A DNA stretch of 64,000 nucleotides from assembly GCA_037903475.1 (NCBI GenBank), contig JBAJFG010000545.1, positions 186,001-250,000 on the forward strand, given 5' to 3'. The position numbers were made by a program, and so were the translations under genes. Under the pieces are notes generated by a model. That model was not told the DNA's origin. It did no database searches and saw only the letters and a program-made list of their open reading frames with translations. This document shows, one piece after another, positions 34,201 to 45,699 of this stretch (positions are counted from its first letter, which is position 1; each line of letters starts with the position of its first letter). This stretch comes from Ancylostoma caninum (taxonomy: Eukaryota; Nematoda; Chromadorea; Rhabditida; Ancylostomatidae).

Positions 34201-37200
34201 TGCGCCGTCGCTTCTTCGTTTACATTTTCTGTTGAAATGATTCGTTCAATCATTCTATTACTTATTCCCAACAAATTAACTCTGCTGTCTGAAGTTTTAA
34301 CAGAGAGCTGGTATGTTGCTGGTGTTCTCTCTATCGCTCTTCCTCGATGAAAAATTTTCATTTCCGTCAAAGCTGCACTGGCATAGAAGACCCAATATAT
34401 TTGCACACTGCTTTTCTAAAGGCAAACAAGTTCTTATCTGCTTTTTACACGTGGAGAATTGCAAAACATTTCAAGGGGATGTCTGATATACCTTTCTTGC
34501 ATAAAAAGAGAAACTGTTCCTGAGTTCATGCAGAAGTAAAGTCAAGGAGTAAGACATAGAAATTTAGCAAATCATGCTACTCTTCCTTTTTGTCTGAGAG
34601 AAGTATAAATGACACATCAAAAATCTTGTTAGAAAACAAAAATTTTGGAATGAATGATTACAAGATTGTCGAGCAATAGGTTTCCACTTTCCTCTCATTT
34701 TTATTAAATGAGTGAATGAATAAAACCCATGAGCGTGTAAAACAATTATTTGATGAGAGGACATGCAAAGTGCCAATTTCAGTAAGAGAGGAATGTTCAG
34801 GAAAAATCCTCGATAATTATGCACCAAGCTAACAACTAAAAGAATTTGAAGCTTTGAGCCTGCTCTTTGTATTCTCCTCTTCTGAATCACGCGCTCACTT
34901 CTTTTCTTCTAAATCTCGCCTGCACTCTTTCCAGTGCTATGAATGCCAACAGCGAGATCATTGTCTGCCATTGTACTTCGTGAGTATTATGAGCGCCTCC
35001 ACTGAAACTGTTGGAAATGCACCTATGGAAGTTCTAGTCCGGATAAAACAGGCTTCTGGTACACATCTCTTGGTATTCGTTCTCTTGTGTGCATCGGACA
35101 CAACGACAATTTTAAACCTATGTAGTAGTGGGAAAGCTTGAACATCTTTTGCACAATATTGTTAAATGAGAGCGTAGTATGAGATTTAACATTGTTAATT
35201 CGAGTAGGTATTACGAGATTTACTATGATATAATAAAGCGCAGATACATATGTAAGGCGCAGTCTCCCCTCATTTCACATGGGGTGTAGAGAGTCAGACA
35301 TTTGTTTACCGCTACATCTACCTTGCCCTAGGCCATTCTCAGACAAATGACCGTCTCTTGCGATGTACTATAACGGCCAGCCGCCCCGACAGCAGCAGAA
35401 TAGGCCCTCATCACCCCGACAGCAGCAGAATGAAATCCTTGAAAAGTCACAACACATATACTACCGCCTTTTGCGTTGCAGAATAAGTGAGCACCCCTCC
35501 GACAGTAACAGAATAGATTACCACCGTCCCCACATCAGCAGAACCGATGCCCTCCACCCCGACCAGGGCACAGCACTCTGTAGGTAGTCAGTGTCGGTTG
35601 GAGAAAACTAAGTCCAGTCGGATTCCGAAATGGGCTACTAAGTACCTACATACCAGGGCTCTTTCGGGAAAAGCAGGTAACACTTAAAAAAGTGACTTAA
35701 ATAAGCGTTAGTGAGACGACGAATGATGTTTCAGCAAGAAATGCGTACTATTTAGCGAAGGCAGCCCAAATAATCTCAAATTCAAGCTAAAATCCTCGAA
35801 AAACCGATCTCGGTACGAAACTGTTTGATCCCACTAAAACCCGTTTAAACTTGTTATAGGACCTGTAAGATAGAAGAAATTGTCATTGGAGCGTGTTTTT
35901 TTTTCGAACCGGGAACTTTCCCAGAAAATTTCTCTCCTTTGAAGAAGGGTTCCGATACGCTGTCAACTCCAAGAAATGCGCCTAGGTGGTATCAACTCTC
36001 CCCCAAAGTGGCATCTTTCGTTTTTGAGAAACCGTCTTCGTTTTTGGAAGAAACCGTCACTAATGGTCAAAAAAATGGTCAAAAACCACTTTTTGACCAT
36101 TAATGACGGTTTTTTTTTTCAGAAACGAAGACGATTTCTCAAAAACGAACGGATGCCACTTCGGGGGGATACTTGTTGGTATAGTGCGCATCTACACTCA
36201 AAATTCTAACATGATACGTCTCCTACTGATTGAGCAACACCTGATTATCACCGGAGCGCAGCAGAGTGCAGGGTAGGGCTGGAGTAAATGGTTGAAGGAC
36301 AGTGATCTTCAGCGACGATTTTGGTGATCCTCCAGACGTGCCTCGCTGAAATCTGCTTGTGTCTAACATCAGTAGAAGCTTAGTGGTTGGCTACACCCCG
36401 GACATTGGTGCTAATCCCCCTGAATCTGCAGAACGCTACTAAGTCCTGATGGTCAATGACCACCTGGTGCTGCGCCGTGGCCCCGACAGCAGCACAGTAG
36501 AGGCTACCTGAATTCTATGTGGACTACAGCACCATGCGTCGCTGTCGCTGGTGAGTGCGGCAACAGTCCTCGTCGACTGTGAGCGAGAAGTCGCCGCACT
36601 CGCCAGTGATGGTGTTCCGCCGTCGCAAGTGTTGGCGATTTACAGTTGCCGTCGCTGCGATAAAGTAACGGTTAATTGTGGCCCTCGGTGGCAAGTAGTC
36701 GCGTCGACGATGTTGCCCAGCAACGGCGACGCAGGTGCTATACTCCACGTACAGTAGTGTAGCAGCTTAAGAATGGTCCTCTCCTTTACTACGTCACGGA
36801 AAACCCGAAGTAATTTCAAAGTGTTATGGCGGCATCAGTAGCAATAAAGTGCCACAGTGAGGTTGGAAAAGATTACGTCCCAAGATCTGGGGGTCTACTA
36901 GAGAGTGAAAGCGAGACTCATGAGCTAAACGCATCTATCCCCTAATTACCGCATTTTCTGAGGAGCCAAAATGTAGCATCAGTGGTGACAAGTGTACAGT
37001 ACCGTTTACAATATCTCCTCAACGTCATTTCAACAAAATCTAGCCTTTTTTGCCGAAGTGTGCTCTCATAACATCACGAGCAGTCCACTGCCACACCGCC
37101 TGGCTTCACCGCCCTACACCGGCAGCAGCGTAGCCTCATATCGCATTCGCCGAATGGTGTGACGGTCCTGGCGGTGTAGTGCAACGCGAGGGGGGGGGGG

Positions 37201-38316
37201 GGGGGTGGAATGTCTGAGTTGGTCGGAATGTGTGAAAGAGACCCTATGGTGAATGTATATGTGTATGTGTCGATATTCGTTTCCCCCAAATGGCTATGTT
37301 ATTCCGTGAAAAACGGGAAATTCTGGGTTTCTGGAAGCAGCAACGTGGAGAAATGTCAGAGAAGGGTGCATTTCGTAATGCAGCATATGAGTGGCCGACT
37401 AGGTGAAGCGTTGAAGTGAAATTGGCGGTACTTTGCTCCGAAAAGCCAAAACACAGATTAGCATAGTATAGTTCAGACTACGAATTTTACACACCGTCAC
37501 CCTCCGCAGAAATTTTTTCGCAGTCGTTTTCGCCATGGTGAAATTCGTACTGCTTCGAAGTCATATTAATGTATACGCCAAAAGCTAAAGAAGTGGGTCT
37601 TGGATAATTCAACGTTCAACCACTAAGTTCAGAATCCCACCATTATTTATTCCATATTTATGTTGCTTATCGTGTACAGGACGGTCCGCTCTAGTCTTCC
37701 TTCAGAATACCCCTAGAGGCCAAATCAACCCAGCACAGAAATTATTCAATGCCCCCATCCATACTTCCATAGTACGAAGAAGGAATAGATTCGAGTTGGC
37801 TCAAATTATATTGGTTTCCAAAATAGAATAACAAAATTAGAGAAATCAGAAAAGGAGCCGAAAGTGGGGATTCTGCACCGGCTATTTATTCCCTAAAAAC
37901 CAATTTCATGAGAACCTAACTGGCGAAAAATTTGAAATGACCCTTTCACGGGAGTAGCGGGAGAGAACCAGCGTAGTAGATTGGCAGAAAATCACTCTTA
38001 CAGAGCACTTCTCAGCGCTCTCTATCGATGATCAAATTTTCGATTATCTACATAGTTTCAGAACAGAGAGAATAAGCCAGTAGAGTCTAATCGGAAAATC
38101 TTTATCTGTTTTGTGCATTGTTTATGTCTATCATGTTGATCCTCAAGTTTCAGGCTTTACGAGGTTGAGATCGAAGCAACACTCTCTATATGGATCCAAC
38201 TGTTGATTAATGTAAACCTTCGCCAACAGTTGTTTAGGACGTTGTTGAGAACTAATAAGGTCAAACTTAGCGTGAAAAGTGCATTTACATCTACCTCTGG
38301 ACGGCTTGCTCATTAG
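31226..38316 (+). CDS. Serpentine (7TM) chemoreceptor, Srg-like, copy 3
   Basis: Predicted nematode chemosensory GPCR of 306 aa; ligand unknown. Exons: A 31226-31588, B 31785-31937, C 31994-32101, D 34177-34310, E 38154-38316. Phases match copies 1 and 4, with the D/E junction again rebuilding a Trp codon (TG+G). Exon A starts MPMANIAHLILSLYGWISM and holds TM1-TM3, with HIIIALNRLTAFYRP at the end of TM3. Exon B holds TM4 (IWSTSVVLTSVSCLWILSIL). Exon C holds TM5 and then SNRKARTISS. Exon D has YRLLLCAVASSFTFSVEMIR. Exon E has YEVEIEATLSIWIQLLINVN and ends SGRLAH. The start ATG follows TTTCAG by 10 nt; an ATG six bases later is also possible. One extra base upstream of the ATG relative to copy 4 puts any upstream reading out of frame. 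Introns 3 and 4 are long (2.1 and 3.8 kb) and hold MITEs. No coding lesion was seen, but the 3.8-kb intron should be confirmed by transcript data. Confidence 0.75.
32929..33166. mobile_element. MITE, PIF/Harbinger-like, in intron 3 of copy 3
   Basis: The 238-bp element has terminal inverted repeats of about 30 bp: the left end is AGGGTAATTTATACTAGCTG and the right end, reversed, is AGGGCAATTTATACTAGGTG. Both continue into CGTGCG-C-AGTCGC words. TAA flanks each side (32926-32928 and 33167-33169), the 3-bp TWA duplication expected for PIF/Harbinger. The interior repeats GCGACTG-type words. No coding potential. Confidence 0.75.
35374..35580 (+). repeat. Imperfect minisatellite, CCCCGACAGCAGCAGAAT unit
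   Basis: The unit CCCCGACAGCAGCAGAAT occurs at about 35375 and 35408, and weaker forms follow near 35497, 35529 and 35559. Related words recur at 36482 (CCCCGACAGCAGCACAGTAG). It sits in intron 4 of receptor copy 3 and is noncoding. Confidence 0.5.
35974..36191. mobile_element. Palindromic MITE in intron 4 of copy 3
   Basis: Near-complete foldback: the left arm runs ATGCGCCTAGGTGGTATCAA, then AAGTGGCATC, CGTTTTTGAGAAACCGTCTT, CGTTTTTG and ACTAATGGTCAAAAA. The right arm is its reverse complement, ending in GGTATAGTGCGCAT. The outer 12 bp are less similar than the inner 80 bp. It has no coding content, and a target duplication is not clear. Confidence 0.7.
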
Positions 38317-38375
38317 ATTCACGCTTCATAGAATGTCTACATGGACGTCTGTATCGATGAATTCAGGACCAACTA

Positions 38376-39299
38376 CTAGGTTGTAACATAAGTTTCCGCT
38401 GTTTCGAAATTTTCGACGAAAAAAATGTAGAAAATCAAATAACAACAGGTACGAATCGAAGTATGGACGGCAACAGTCGCTGGTCTTTCGCCGTTTTTAT
38501 AGCAGGAGCTCGACTCCCCTGCCTCGGAAATTCGTGGACTGCGAGGCGAAGAACTGAGTCGGGCAGCGCTAGAGGTCTCTCAATTTGGCAATCGGTTCTC
38601 GCCCAATACACATTATTGTGGTCTGATAACCGGCGCTTATTGTGGTCTCATAACCGGCGTTAGAGCTAGACTTGCGCAACATACATAATGCGCAGTTAGA
38701 ACCTGCTCTGCTAGCTATTCGTCTTTCCGAAGAGTTCGACCAACAACAATAACGTGCCCTCTGCTGTGTGGCAGAATGGTGTGATTTCTGCAGAGCGCTT
38801 GAAACTTGCCCCAAAATTACACCGACAGTGTCCGCAAACGATTGATGTTTGTAGTCATGATGAAAGAAATCCCACTCTAGTTCTCTTCAAATCCAGTGAC
38901 AAAGACGGCAATTCGCTTCAAATCCAGAGACAAAGACGACATAACCAAAATTTTGGGTTACCAAGTTAAGTGCCTATGCCTGAAATCGCTCGACGATAAA
39001 ACGGAGAGAGAAACTGCCATGGAGAATAAGAAAGGCCTAGAGACTACTGTATCCAAATTTGATTAGCCTTATGCAACATTATGGTAAAATTATTACTTGT
39101 GCAAGCTGCAGTTACTGAATTTGCATTTTTGAAGGGTTCACTCCGAAGTTCATTACATTTTTCAAAACGAGGCGGAAAAATATTATTCGCATCCCAGATT
39201 TAGAACAGTACCTAGCAATGAGCAAAATCTATCGTTATTCATTTATTAGTTCTTAAAAATGACTATGCAAAAACAGCGGAAACTTACGTTACAACCTAA
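38376..39299. mobile_element. Non-autonomous mariner-like element (924 bp)
   Basis: The left end is CTAGGTTGTAACATAAGTTT and the right end, reversed, is TTAGGTTGTAACGTAAGTTT; both run on into CCGCTGTTT. TA flanks each side (38374-38375 and 39300-39301). TTAGGTTG is a typical mariner start. The interior has no transposase motif that I can read. It begins only 60 bp after the stop codon of receptor copy 3, so it may contain or disturb that gene's 3' UTR. Confidence 0.75.
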
Positions 39300-39559
39300 T
39301 ACATATCTATCTCTTACTGGTGGCACTTTATAAAATACAGTAGCGGGACAGAATTACTAAAGTTCGCTTCTTTCAAAGCTATAGACATTTTCTAAATACA
39401 CTTTACTTGTATTTTATCCTAACATCTCTGTTTTTGATTCACGTATTGAAATAAAGTTCAAATAAAGAGTTAGATTCAACATTACAGACATCGTATCATA
39501 CACGTTGTTTGTTGAAAAGTTGGACCTCTTGACCTTTCACAACAATGGGTTTTTTTCTA

Positions 39560-41230
39560 GGCCCTACATTGCGATTATTTGAAGATTCGTTTTGAATCAG
39601 GAATCCAGTTCTGTACAAACAACCCAGACGTTCAAACGTATTACTCGCTAGTCAAGACGCACAAGCTCAAGCAGAACATTGACCTTGCAAACAGCGCAAT
39701 ATCTGGTATAAAAACACTATCATATGTGGATACAAGCTAGCTTTTGATAAAGCTTCTTTCGCCACCTCTTCAATATGTTGGTGTCCAAACTATAAGTCCT
39801 AACGAGTTCGTAAATGTCATCCAGAAGTGTCGGGTTCCAAACTCGTCATCTTATTTGTGGTTCGATTCGATAACAATGCAGCAGTGAAAACACTACTCGC
39901 GCTCCTGAAGAACCATTAAAAAGGGAGTGAACATGTGGTGCTTTACTAATAACGACATTGAGATGACGCTTTCTACGCACAAAAACGAGGCCTCGTAATG
40001 GGAATACGGATTGCCCCTCTGTTCGCCATTGTATTTCTCTGTTTCACATCAAGATAGCGTCGCTAAGGGAAGGAATACTTTTCTACAAAAAATACATACA
40101 TCGACAACGTAATTGCGATTAGCGTATTTGCGTTTTCTTTACTGATCTAGACGCTGTCCAAATTGAGTTCGAAGGATGTGAACATAAATTTCACAATGGA
40201 AGAACCTGGCAAAAACGGATTCCAACCTTTTTGAAAACTTGAGTTCGATTTCGCAACGAAAGACCAGAGATTTGTTGGTAAAGAAAACAGTCATCAAAGA
40301 ATATCAGGCTGCATTCATGAAGTGCTTACCCGACTTATGTATAGGTATATGTAGGTGAATCGCTCCGAATTTGAGAATGACCAGAGGAAGAATAGCAGCG
40401 AAAGGCGGAGAAGTGAGGAACCAAGCCAATTATTTCTCAGAATAAATACGAAAATGGGAGTACAAACTCATGGGGGCCTTTTTCGGCTTTCGATGGGATC
40501 GCACTGGTGTTGCCGCATCTCAGTGAATTCACCTCAAAAACCGTTGGGATGAGAAGCAACTGAAACCCAGAGTGACTTGTATTTCGACCTACCCCCACTC
40601 TCAGAGAAATTCTGCCGACATCTCGACTATACGAAGGTGGATGTCATGCTGATGACCGCCACTACTGTAGTGATCACGAGATCTGCCACCTACGTGGAAT
40701 GGTGTAATTGATCACTTGCAGCAAGTGCGGTCAGCGATATAGAGGAGAGACGAGACGACCCCTGAAGGAACGACTAGATGAACATCCTCGAGTGTTCAAA
40801 TTCCCGCAATCATACCATACTAATAGCTTTTCCAAATACCGCACAACAATACATACTCAAGAATCTCCTCCACACCTTGAAGTCACAGTGTTGCACCGTT
40901 ATCTCCAGCACCCCCACTGAAGAAAGATCATGGAGGCCCGAGAAATAAAGCGTCATCAACAGAATATTAATACTACGTATGAGGTGGTCGAGATTATGAA
41001 ATTCAATGCTTAACAATAACCTACTACTGGTCTGAGCATTAAACTTGTTCACTGTACTTATTGACTCATGGACCAACTTGTTTGTCCCAATGTGTACTAT
41101 ATTGCCACTTCTTGCACTTTCGCCTCTGTGATGGGTTCATCTAACATGGTTATGCTCGAATGCATTGTCGTTTATTGTATTATGGTCCGAGGAAGGCGCC
41201 AAGCGCCGAAAACTAACTGAAATAAATTAC
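39560..41230 (+). mobile_element. Penelope-like retroelement, decayed
   Basis: Reading the + strand across frames gives an RT of Penelope type: YYSLVKTHKLKQNIDL near 39650, then SPPLQYVGVQ, KRGLVMGIRIAPLFAIVFL near 39985-40040 (compare the Penelope motif VAMGSPLGPLLANIF), YIDNVIAI near 40098 as the catalytic box (Y-I-D-N for YxDD), and VNINFTMEE near 40180. Downstream at 40690-40920 is a GIY-YIG endonuclease-type module. Near 41190 the words GAAGGCGCCAAGCGCCGAAA may be part of the 3' end. Several stops and frameshifts make it inactive. Ends are not defined. Confidence 0.8.
40684..40920 (+). pseudogene. GIY-YIG endonuclease module of the Penelope-like element
   Basis: The frame reads ICHLRGMV, a stop at 40705-40707, then LITCSKCGQRYRGETRRPLK followed by ERLDEH. 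The CxxCGxxYxGET-R-L--R--EH pattern is characteristic of Penelope-like element endonucleases. The stop interrupts the module a few residues before the conserved cysteines. The GIY-like first strand is not intact and the tyrosine-glycine step reads YRG in place of YIG. Confidence 0.75.
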
Positions 41231-41387
41231 TAACACAGAAGCGCTCATTGAACACTAATTAAATAAGCTACAATCACAAGAGTTCCTACGACAGCTCAGT
41301 ACTGAAGCATTTTGGACAGGATTCAGAACCCTTTCTGTAATCGGTTCCGTAATAGCCACGGAATTGCCCTAGAAGTTTTCTCCACAG

Positions 41388-41560
41388 GTTGAACTGCACC
41401 ACAGTTCATCGGGCAAAAAATGCAGCCGAAACACGGGATTTGCTGCTCTTAGCAGACGGAATGCAGCAGTCTATGTCAGCAATGTCTGCCTTCCATTTCT
41501 TGGGGGTGTGGCTTGCCAGGTTGTGCTGCGTTTGCCTTATCCAGTTATCTGAGAAATAAA
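41388..41560 (+). repeat. Dispersed repeat, partner of 13555-13740
   Basis: GAACTGCACCACAGTTCATC, CAGCCGAAACACGGGATT, GGAATGCAGCAGT, TGTCAGCAATGTCTGCC and GGCTTGCCAGGTTGTGCTG correspond in order to the segment at 13555-13740. The two copies are of similar length; this one has lost a short piece near 41475. Confidence 0.65.
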
Positions 41561-41677
41561 GTGAGGTGTGCCGCTCTCGGCTAAGATTGCCACCTGTCAC
41601 AGTACCATCATTACATAGGAAGTATCAAACTTCCGAAATATTTGCTTGCAATTTTCTGCAACAACGGTGTTTTTTAG

Positions 41678-41755
41678 AGCGTAGAGCGACGGTTGTTTCT
41701 ATGCGCCGTCGCTTCTTTTCTTCCGTTCTGCGTCGAAATGGTTCGTTCGATATAA
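41678..41755 (+). pseudogene. Orphan receptor exon D (fifth receptor copy)
   Basis: After a good acceptor (TTTTTTAG) the frame reads SVERRLFLCAVASFLPFCVE followed by MVRSI and then TAA. This is closest to exon D of copy 1 (RVERRLFLCALASSLPFCVE). The second half of the exon and its donor are gone, and no exons A-C are visible upstream, where the Penelope-like element lies. It marks a former receptor gene of the copy 1/2 subgroup. Confidence 0.8.
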
Positions 41756-42954
41756 TTGTTTTAATAAAGTGTGAAAAACACTGAATTATATCATTTTATG
41801 ACAGGATGTTGGTGTGTCAGTTTCATCCATAGCTGAGAGAATTTTACTCGTGCAATCTTTGACTGTTACCTGAAAGCGATAGGCACAATAGGTGGTGACT
41901 ATTTTTATAGTTATATACAGGTGGAGCCAGCTGAGCCGAGTCGGCAGCGAGCCGCTCGTCTTGCTTCGGTAAGGCAAAACACATGCTGTAGACGATTCCC
42001 CATAAAGTAGCTTTGTGACGCGACATGGCGGCTCTTCTACCGAATCACTCTAACTGCAGCTCACATATTTGATATTTTGTTGCAGGATCAGGAGGGGTTC
42101 TTCGGTCATATTCATACAGAGCAGTGACCAATGAACAATGATTAACGGCACTTCTGACTGTCGAGTCCTCTCCTATATCCCGGCTGAGTTGAGCTGTGAG
42201 ATGAAATTCGAAGGTGTGATGTGGTCCAATGTAGGCCTTTTGATCACATTAAATTGAAATTGAAGTCCAGCTTCATTGCTCTCATCACCACATCAGTTGC
42301 TCTCCTATATTGTCTTGTTTCCATCCAAAGATAAATTATCCTAGTGTAACTGAATGATTTGCTATATCTTCTGCACTTCTTCCTTTGTGACAAAAACTAT
42401 CAATTGCCAACATGAGAAGTAAAACCAAGAAAAAGACTCCTCCATAATTAACTAATGCGGCGTGGGATGAATCCATGATATCTGCTGCTAGCAATCATTC
42501 CAATGCTTGTTTGGAAAGAGTACATAAAAATTCCAGCGTTTATTCGGGAATTATAATGCTGCTGTTGTTCTTGAGATACATCAAAAGTAATAATAATTTG
42601 ATAATTTGCTTCCCTCTCACAACGAAATTTATCTTTGGCAAAATTGATAAATTACTTCCCTTCCGCATCTGAGCAACAAGAGGCACGCAGCAATAACAGT
42701 CGGACGAAAAAAAATTGGCGATTGTTGTTGTGGCGGCAGGTTATCGAAACTTCTGCTCTCACGGAGGTATTTGCTAGGTCCCGAACCCTATCAGAAAGCA
42801 GTGAATGAGGGTAGTGAAATAGTCCAGCATGGGAAAGCAAGTGTTGCGAAGAATGATGGGAACTGTGTGATGGATAAAAGAGTTAAATCCAGTGAAATGT
42901 GACCAGCCTTGTTTCGGTGAGTGCCATGAAATAACTTCTGTCAATCTGTCAAAG

Positions 42955-42995
42955 GTACTACGGAATGGAAATACTCGTGACATCTTTCATGTGTG
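42955..42995 (+). pseudogene. Orphan receptor exon E start (fifth copy)
   Basis: Following AAAG, the frame GTACTACGGAATGGAAATAC continues TCGTGACATCTTTCATG and gives YYGMEILVTSFM, matching the exon E start of copy 1 (FYEMEIVVTSSM). Similarity stops after about 40 bases. It lies 1.2 kb beyond the orphan exon D and probably belongs to the same dead gene. Confidence 0.6.
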
Positions 42996-43135
42996 AGAGA
43001 TCGGCTGGATATATTCTGCCGTCATAGAAGACCACGAATCACAAACAAGTATATTTTGAAGCCTCGAATTGAGTCCACAGATGCGTCATTGTTCTGATTT
43101 TCCTGATGTGGTTCAATAAATGTATACTTATTCAT

Positions 43136-43233
43136 GCATCTCTTTGCTCTGGAGGCTGGTTGCAGCCCAAATCATGATGAGTCTGCATCTCTTTGCTCTG
43201 GAGGCTGGTTGCAGCCCAAATCATGATGAGTCT
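43136..43233 (+). repeat. Perfect 49-bp tandem duplication
   Basis: Two identical 49-bp units, 43136-43184 and 43185-43233, begin GCATCTCTTTGCTCTGGAGG and end ATGATGAGTCT. No difference between units is seen, so this is a recent slippage event or an assembly duplication. Confidence 0.9.
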
Positions 43234-43395
43234 ATGCTTCATATTTTGTTGTTTCTTCGATGAATGAACAGCTACTCTATGTAATTTGTTCTTCTACCAT
43301 CTCATCGAGATCGCTCCACAGATTGTCTCCATCCACATTTCACTCTATCCACTCGAACCAACCAGTGAGATCCTGATTTGTCTTAAACTGATCTA

Positions 43396-43590
43396 CCTGT
43401 CGCGCCCGGTCCGGGCGTCGGTGGTAGCACCTGAACCGGACACGGCAAAAGAGGGTTCGACTGGCAAACCACAAGGACCTTTAGAGTAGTACAGCGCGCC
43501 TAAGGTGTCAGTGGATTTACTCGCAAGCCAGCGGGCTAAGTGTGAGAGGCCTACTACTCCAGCGTGTGCGAGCAAAGCCAGCGAGCGTTA
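43396..43590 (+). repeat. Dispersed GC-rich repeat, partner of 8170-8375
   Basis: Starts TGTCGCGCCCGGTCCGGGCG, followed by TCGGTGGTAGCACC, ACACGGCAAAAGAGGGTTCG, AAACCACAAGGA and GCAAGCCAGCGGGCTAAGTG. It shares these words in order with the minus strand of 8170-8375. A hairpin CCCGGTCCGGG lies at its start. Confidence 0.6.
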
Positions 43591-44439
43591 CATAGTTGGA
43601 GTGTTCAGCGTTTTCCCATTTCCCAGGTGAATATAGGACACGATACGATCTTTTCAGCAAACATAGCGGAACACTACTTATTATATCTTCCAACCCTTTT
43701 CCACTTTGAACCTTCAATCACTTTCTTCTTTCTGATCGATACACATAAGCTATAGCCACTTCATATCCCCAAAGCAGAAAGGACATCAATACAATAAAAG
43801 TCTAAAACACGAAACACTTAATGGGTCAAGTCATAACCGGCCTGGACACGCGCGGTGTTCCTGGATCGACGGCAGCTTGGCACTGACAGGTAGGCGCTCG
43901 CTGGCGACGATCGGCGGCTTCATCGAACTGGCAGGACTTCGTACGGCGACGGCGTCATCAGACCATGGGCCATTGTGGGCTCCGGATGGGACGTTGGAGC
44001 GAATTCCAGCGGAAGGTGAAGAAGAATGGAAGAAGAAGGCGAAGAAGTGAAGGAAGAACCCGTGTGATGGAACGAGCCGTATTTATACCATTCTGGGTAG
44101 TGGGTATGGCCAATCAGCGGCGTACTCCGCGAGTGAATACTGCTGAGAGTGAGCGCGCACCGCGGACTTCGTTGCGGGACCAGTTGACGTTGGTCGAAGG
44201 CGTCCTTTGAGAGGAAGTCGTGGCGAAAAGTCACGACTCTAGCCGTCTCTAAACATGCAGAACCAAACGTTCATCTCATGGTGAAAGATAATGGAGCAGC
44301 CTATGACTCATGTTTTTACGTCATCGCTTAGCCACAATAGCCAACGATGATTTCCTCGGCCGTAATCGTTATAGGTTGCGAAGAGAAATGTAGCCTCTGC
44401 TGGCTGTTGGCCCTACCTTTATATATTTATATAGTATGT

Positions 44440-45680
44440 TTTGAATTGAAAGTTCCAGGACAATGTCGAAAATTTTGGCAATACAGGTAAAAAAGTGGTG
44501 GGAAGCTTTTCTGACACCTAATACATAACGATCCTTGTGCATTGACCGATTCTACACATGAACACCGAGAGCTTAGTGGAGTAAGAAAAGTATTAATAAA
44601 TAATGTGCTAGCTCTCATCACATGCTGATTAAAAAGATAGCATCGAATTGAAGCTCGCGATAGCAACTTGGCAACGTTGAGTACCTGCATATTATGAATT
44701 CATAACCACATATTCCACCAAAGTGAGGTAAGATCTGTTTTGTGAAGACATAAATTTGAAGGGAGAACCGAGAGAGAGAAGAGAGGAGAGGAGAGAAATG
44801 ACATAGAAAAGGTGGGCTCACTGAGAGTACATATCTTAGACGACTAAATTATAAAGAACATCGAGGAAACAATACTTTTCCAATGTTTTCGCAACGAAGG
44901 ATAAGAAATGACTGTGGCCCTTCGTGAGGGGGGTGAATGCCAAGACAAAAAAAACGCGAATTTTCCAAACTTTTTTCAATTACGTTCTAGACCTTTACTT
45001 CCATTTTTAAAATATTCCCACCCATATTTTATTTCTGTTCCTCCAACCGTGCGAGTGTCTGAAGTAGCGGAGACCATATTTTCCCCAAATTCACCCCTTC
45101 ATGTCTGCTTTCGCCGCTGATGGTGTCCCCAAGTTCTCAAAATTAGTAGAACTGATGTTAAACTGCCAAGACAAAGATGTATTCCAACATTATTCCACTG
45201 GTGAATCCGCGTTAACAACTTCTCTGGATTACGTGCCGACGGTGGCCCTCATAATCCTGCTGTGTATACGATAACACAGGAAAATTGTGCGGCGAATTTT
45301 AATTGATTTATTATTTATTATACACATCGTGGAAAGTTACAATGTCACAACAAATCCACAATGAGTAGGTTCCTTTGCATGATACCTGTATACTTCTATC
45401 CAAACGATTCCATTGCTAAGCTACTGCACGAGTGACGCAGTCGCTGCAGTTCCATGCTGCTTCTGGACAAGGTCTGCAGTTTTATTCTGTTCATGTTTTG
45501 AAATACCAGAGAAAGGCAGCAGAAAGAAATTAAAAAGTACCTAAAATTGAAGCGAAAACTGTAGCAGAAATGCATAGTGCAACATATTCGATTTCAATTT
45601 TTTTCAAACTGTCGACGACCACGCAGTTCACAATTGAGCTCAACTTTTCTTCGCATTTTACTATTTCACTCCCACTTTCA
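44440..45680 (+). repeat. Duplicated noncoding block, partner at 58840-60090
   Basis: The part 44645-45240 matches 58845-59430 in order: GCGA-AGCAACTT, GAGAGAAGAGA, GTAGCGGAGACCATA, GTAGAACTG, AACTGCCAAGA and AACTTCT-TG. The part 45380-45680 matches the units at 59500-60090 (GGCAGCA-AA, GTAGCAGAAATGCAT, TCGACGACCACGCAG, CACAATTGAGC). A short piece at 44447-44520 also resembles 62170-62245 (TCTGGCAACA, GTGG-GAGAA/GC-TTTTCTGACA). No frame is conserved between copies, so it is probably a long noncoding repeat. Confidence 0.65.
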
Positions 45681-45699
45681 CTCTAAAATCTCGTAGTCA

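Larger units (their letters stand above)
42996..44420. other. Spacer with repeats only
   Basis: Apart from the 49-bp tandem duplication and the GC-rich repeat listed separately, nothing is recognised. The AG-rich stretch at 44010-44060 (GAAGAAGAATGG type) is low complexity. Confidence 0.35.

Noticed and set aside
38460..38970. Transposase remnant inside the 38376-39299 element
   Set aside because: I could not find D,D-type motifs or a helix-turn-helix pattern in any frame.
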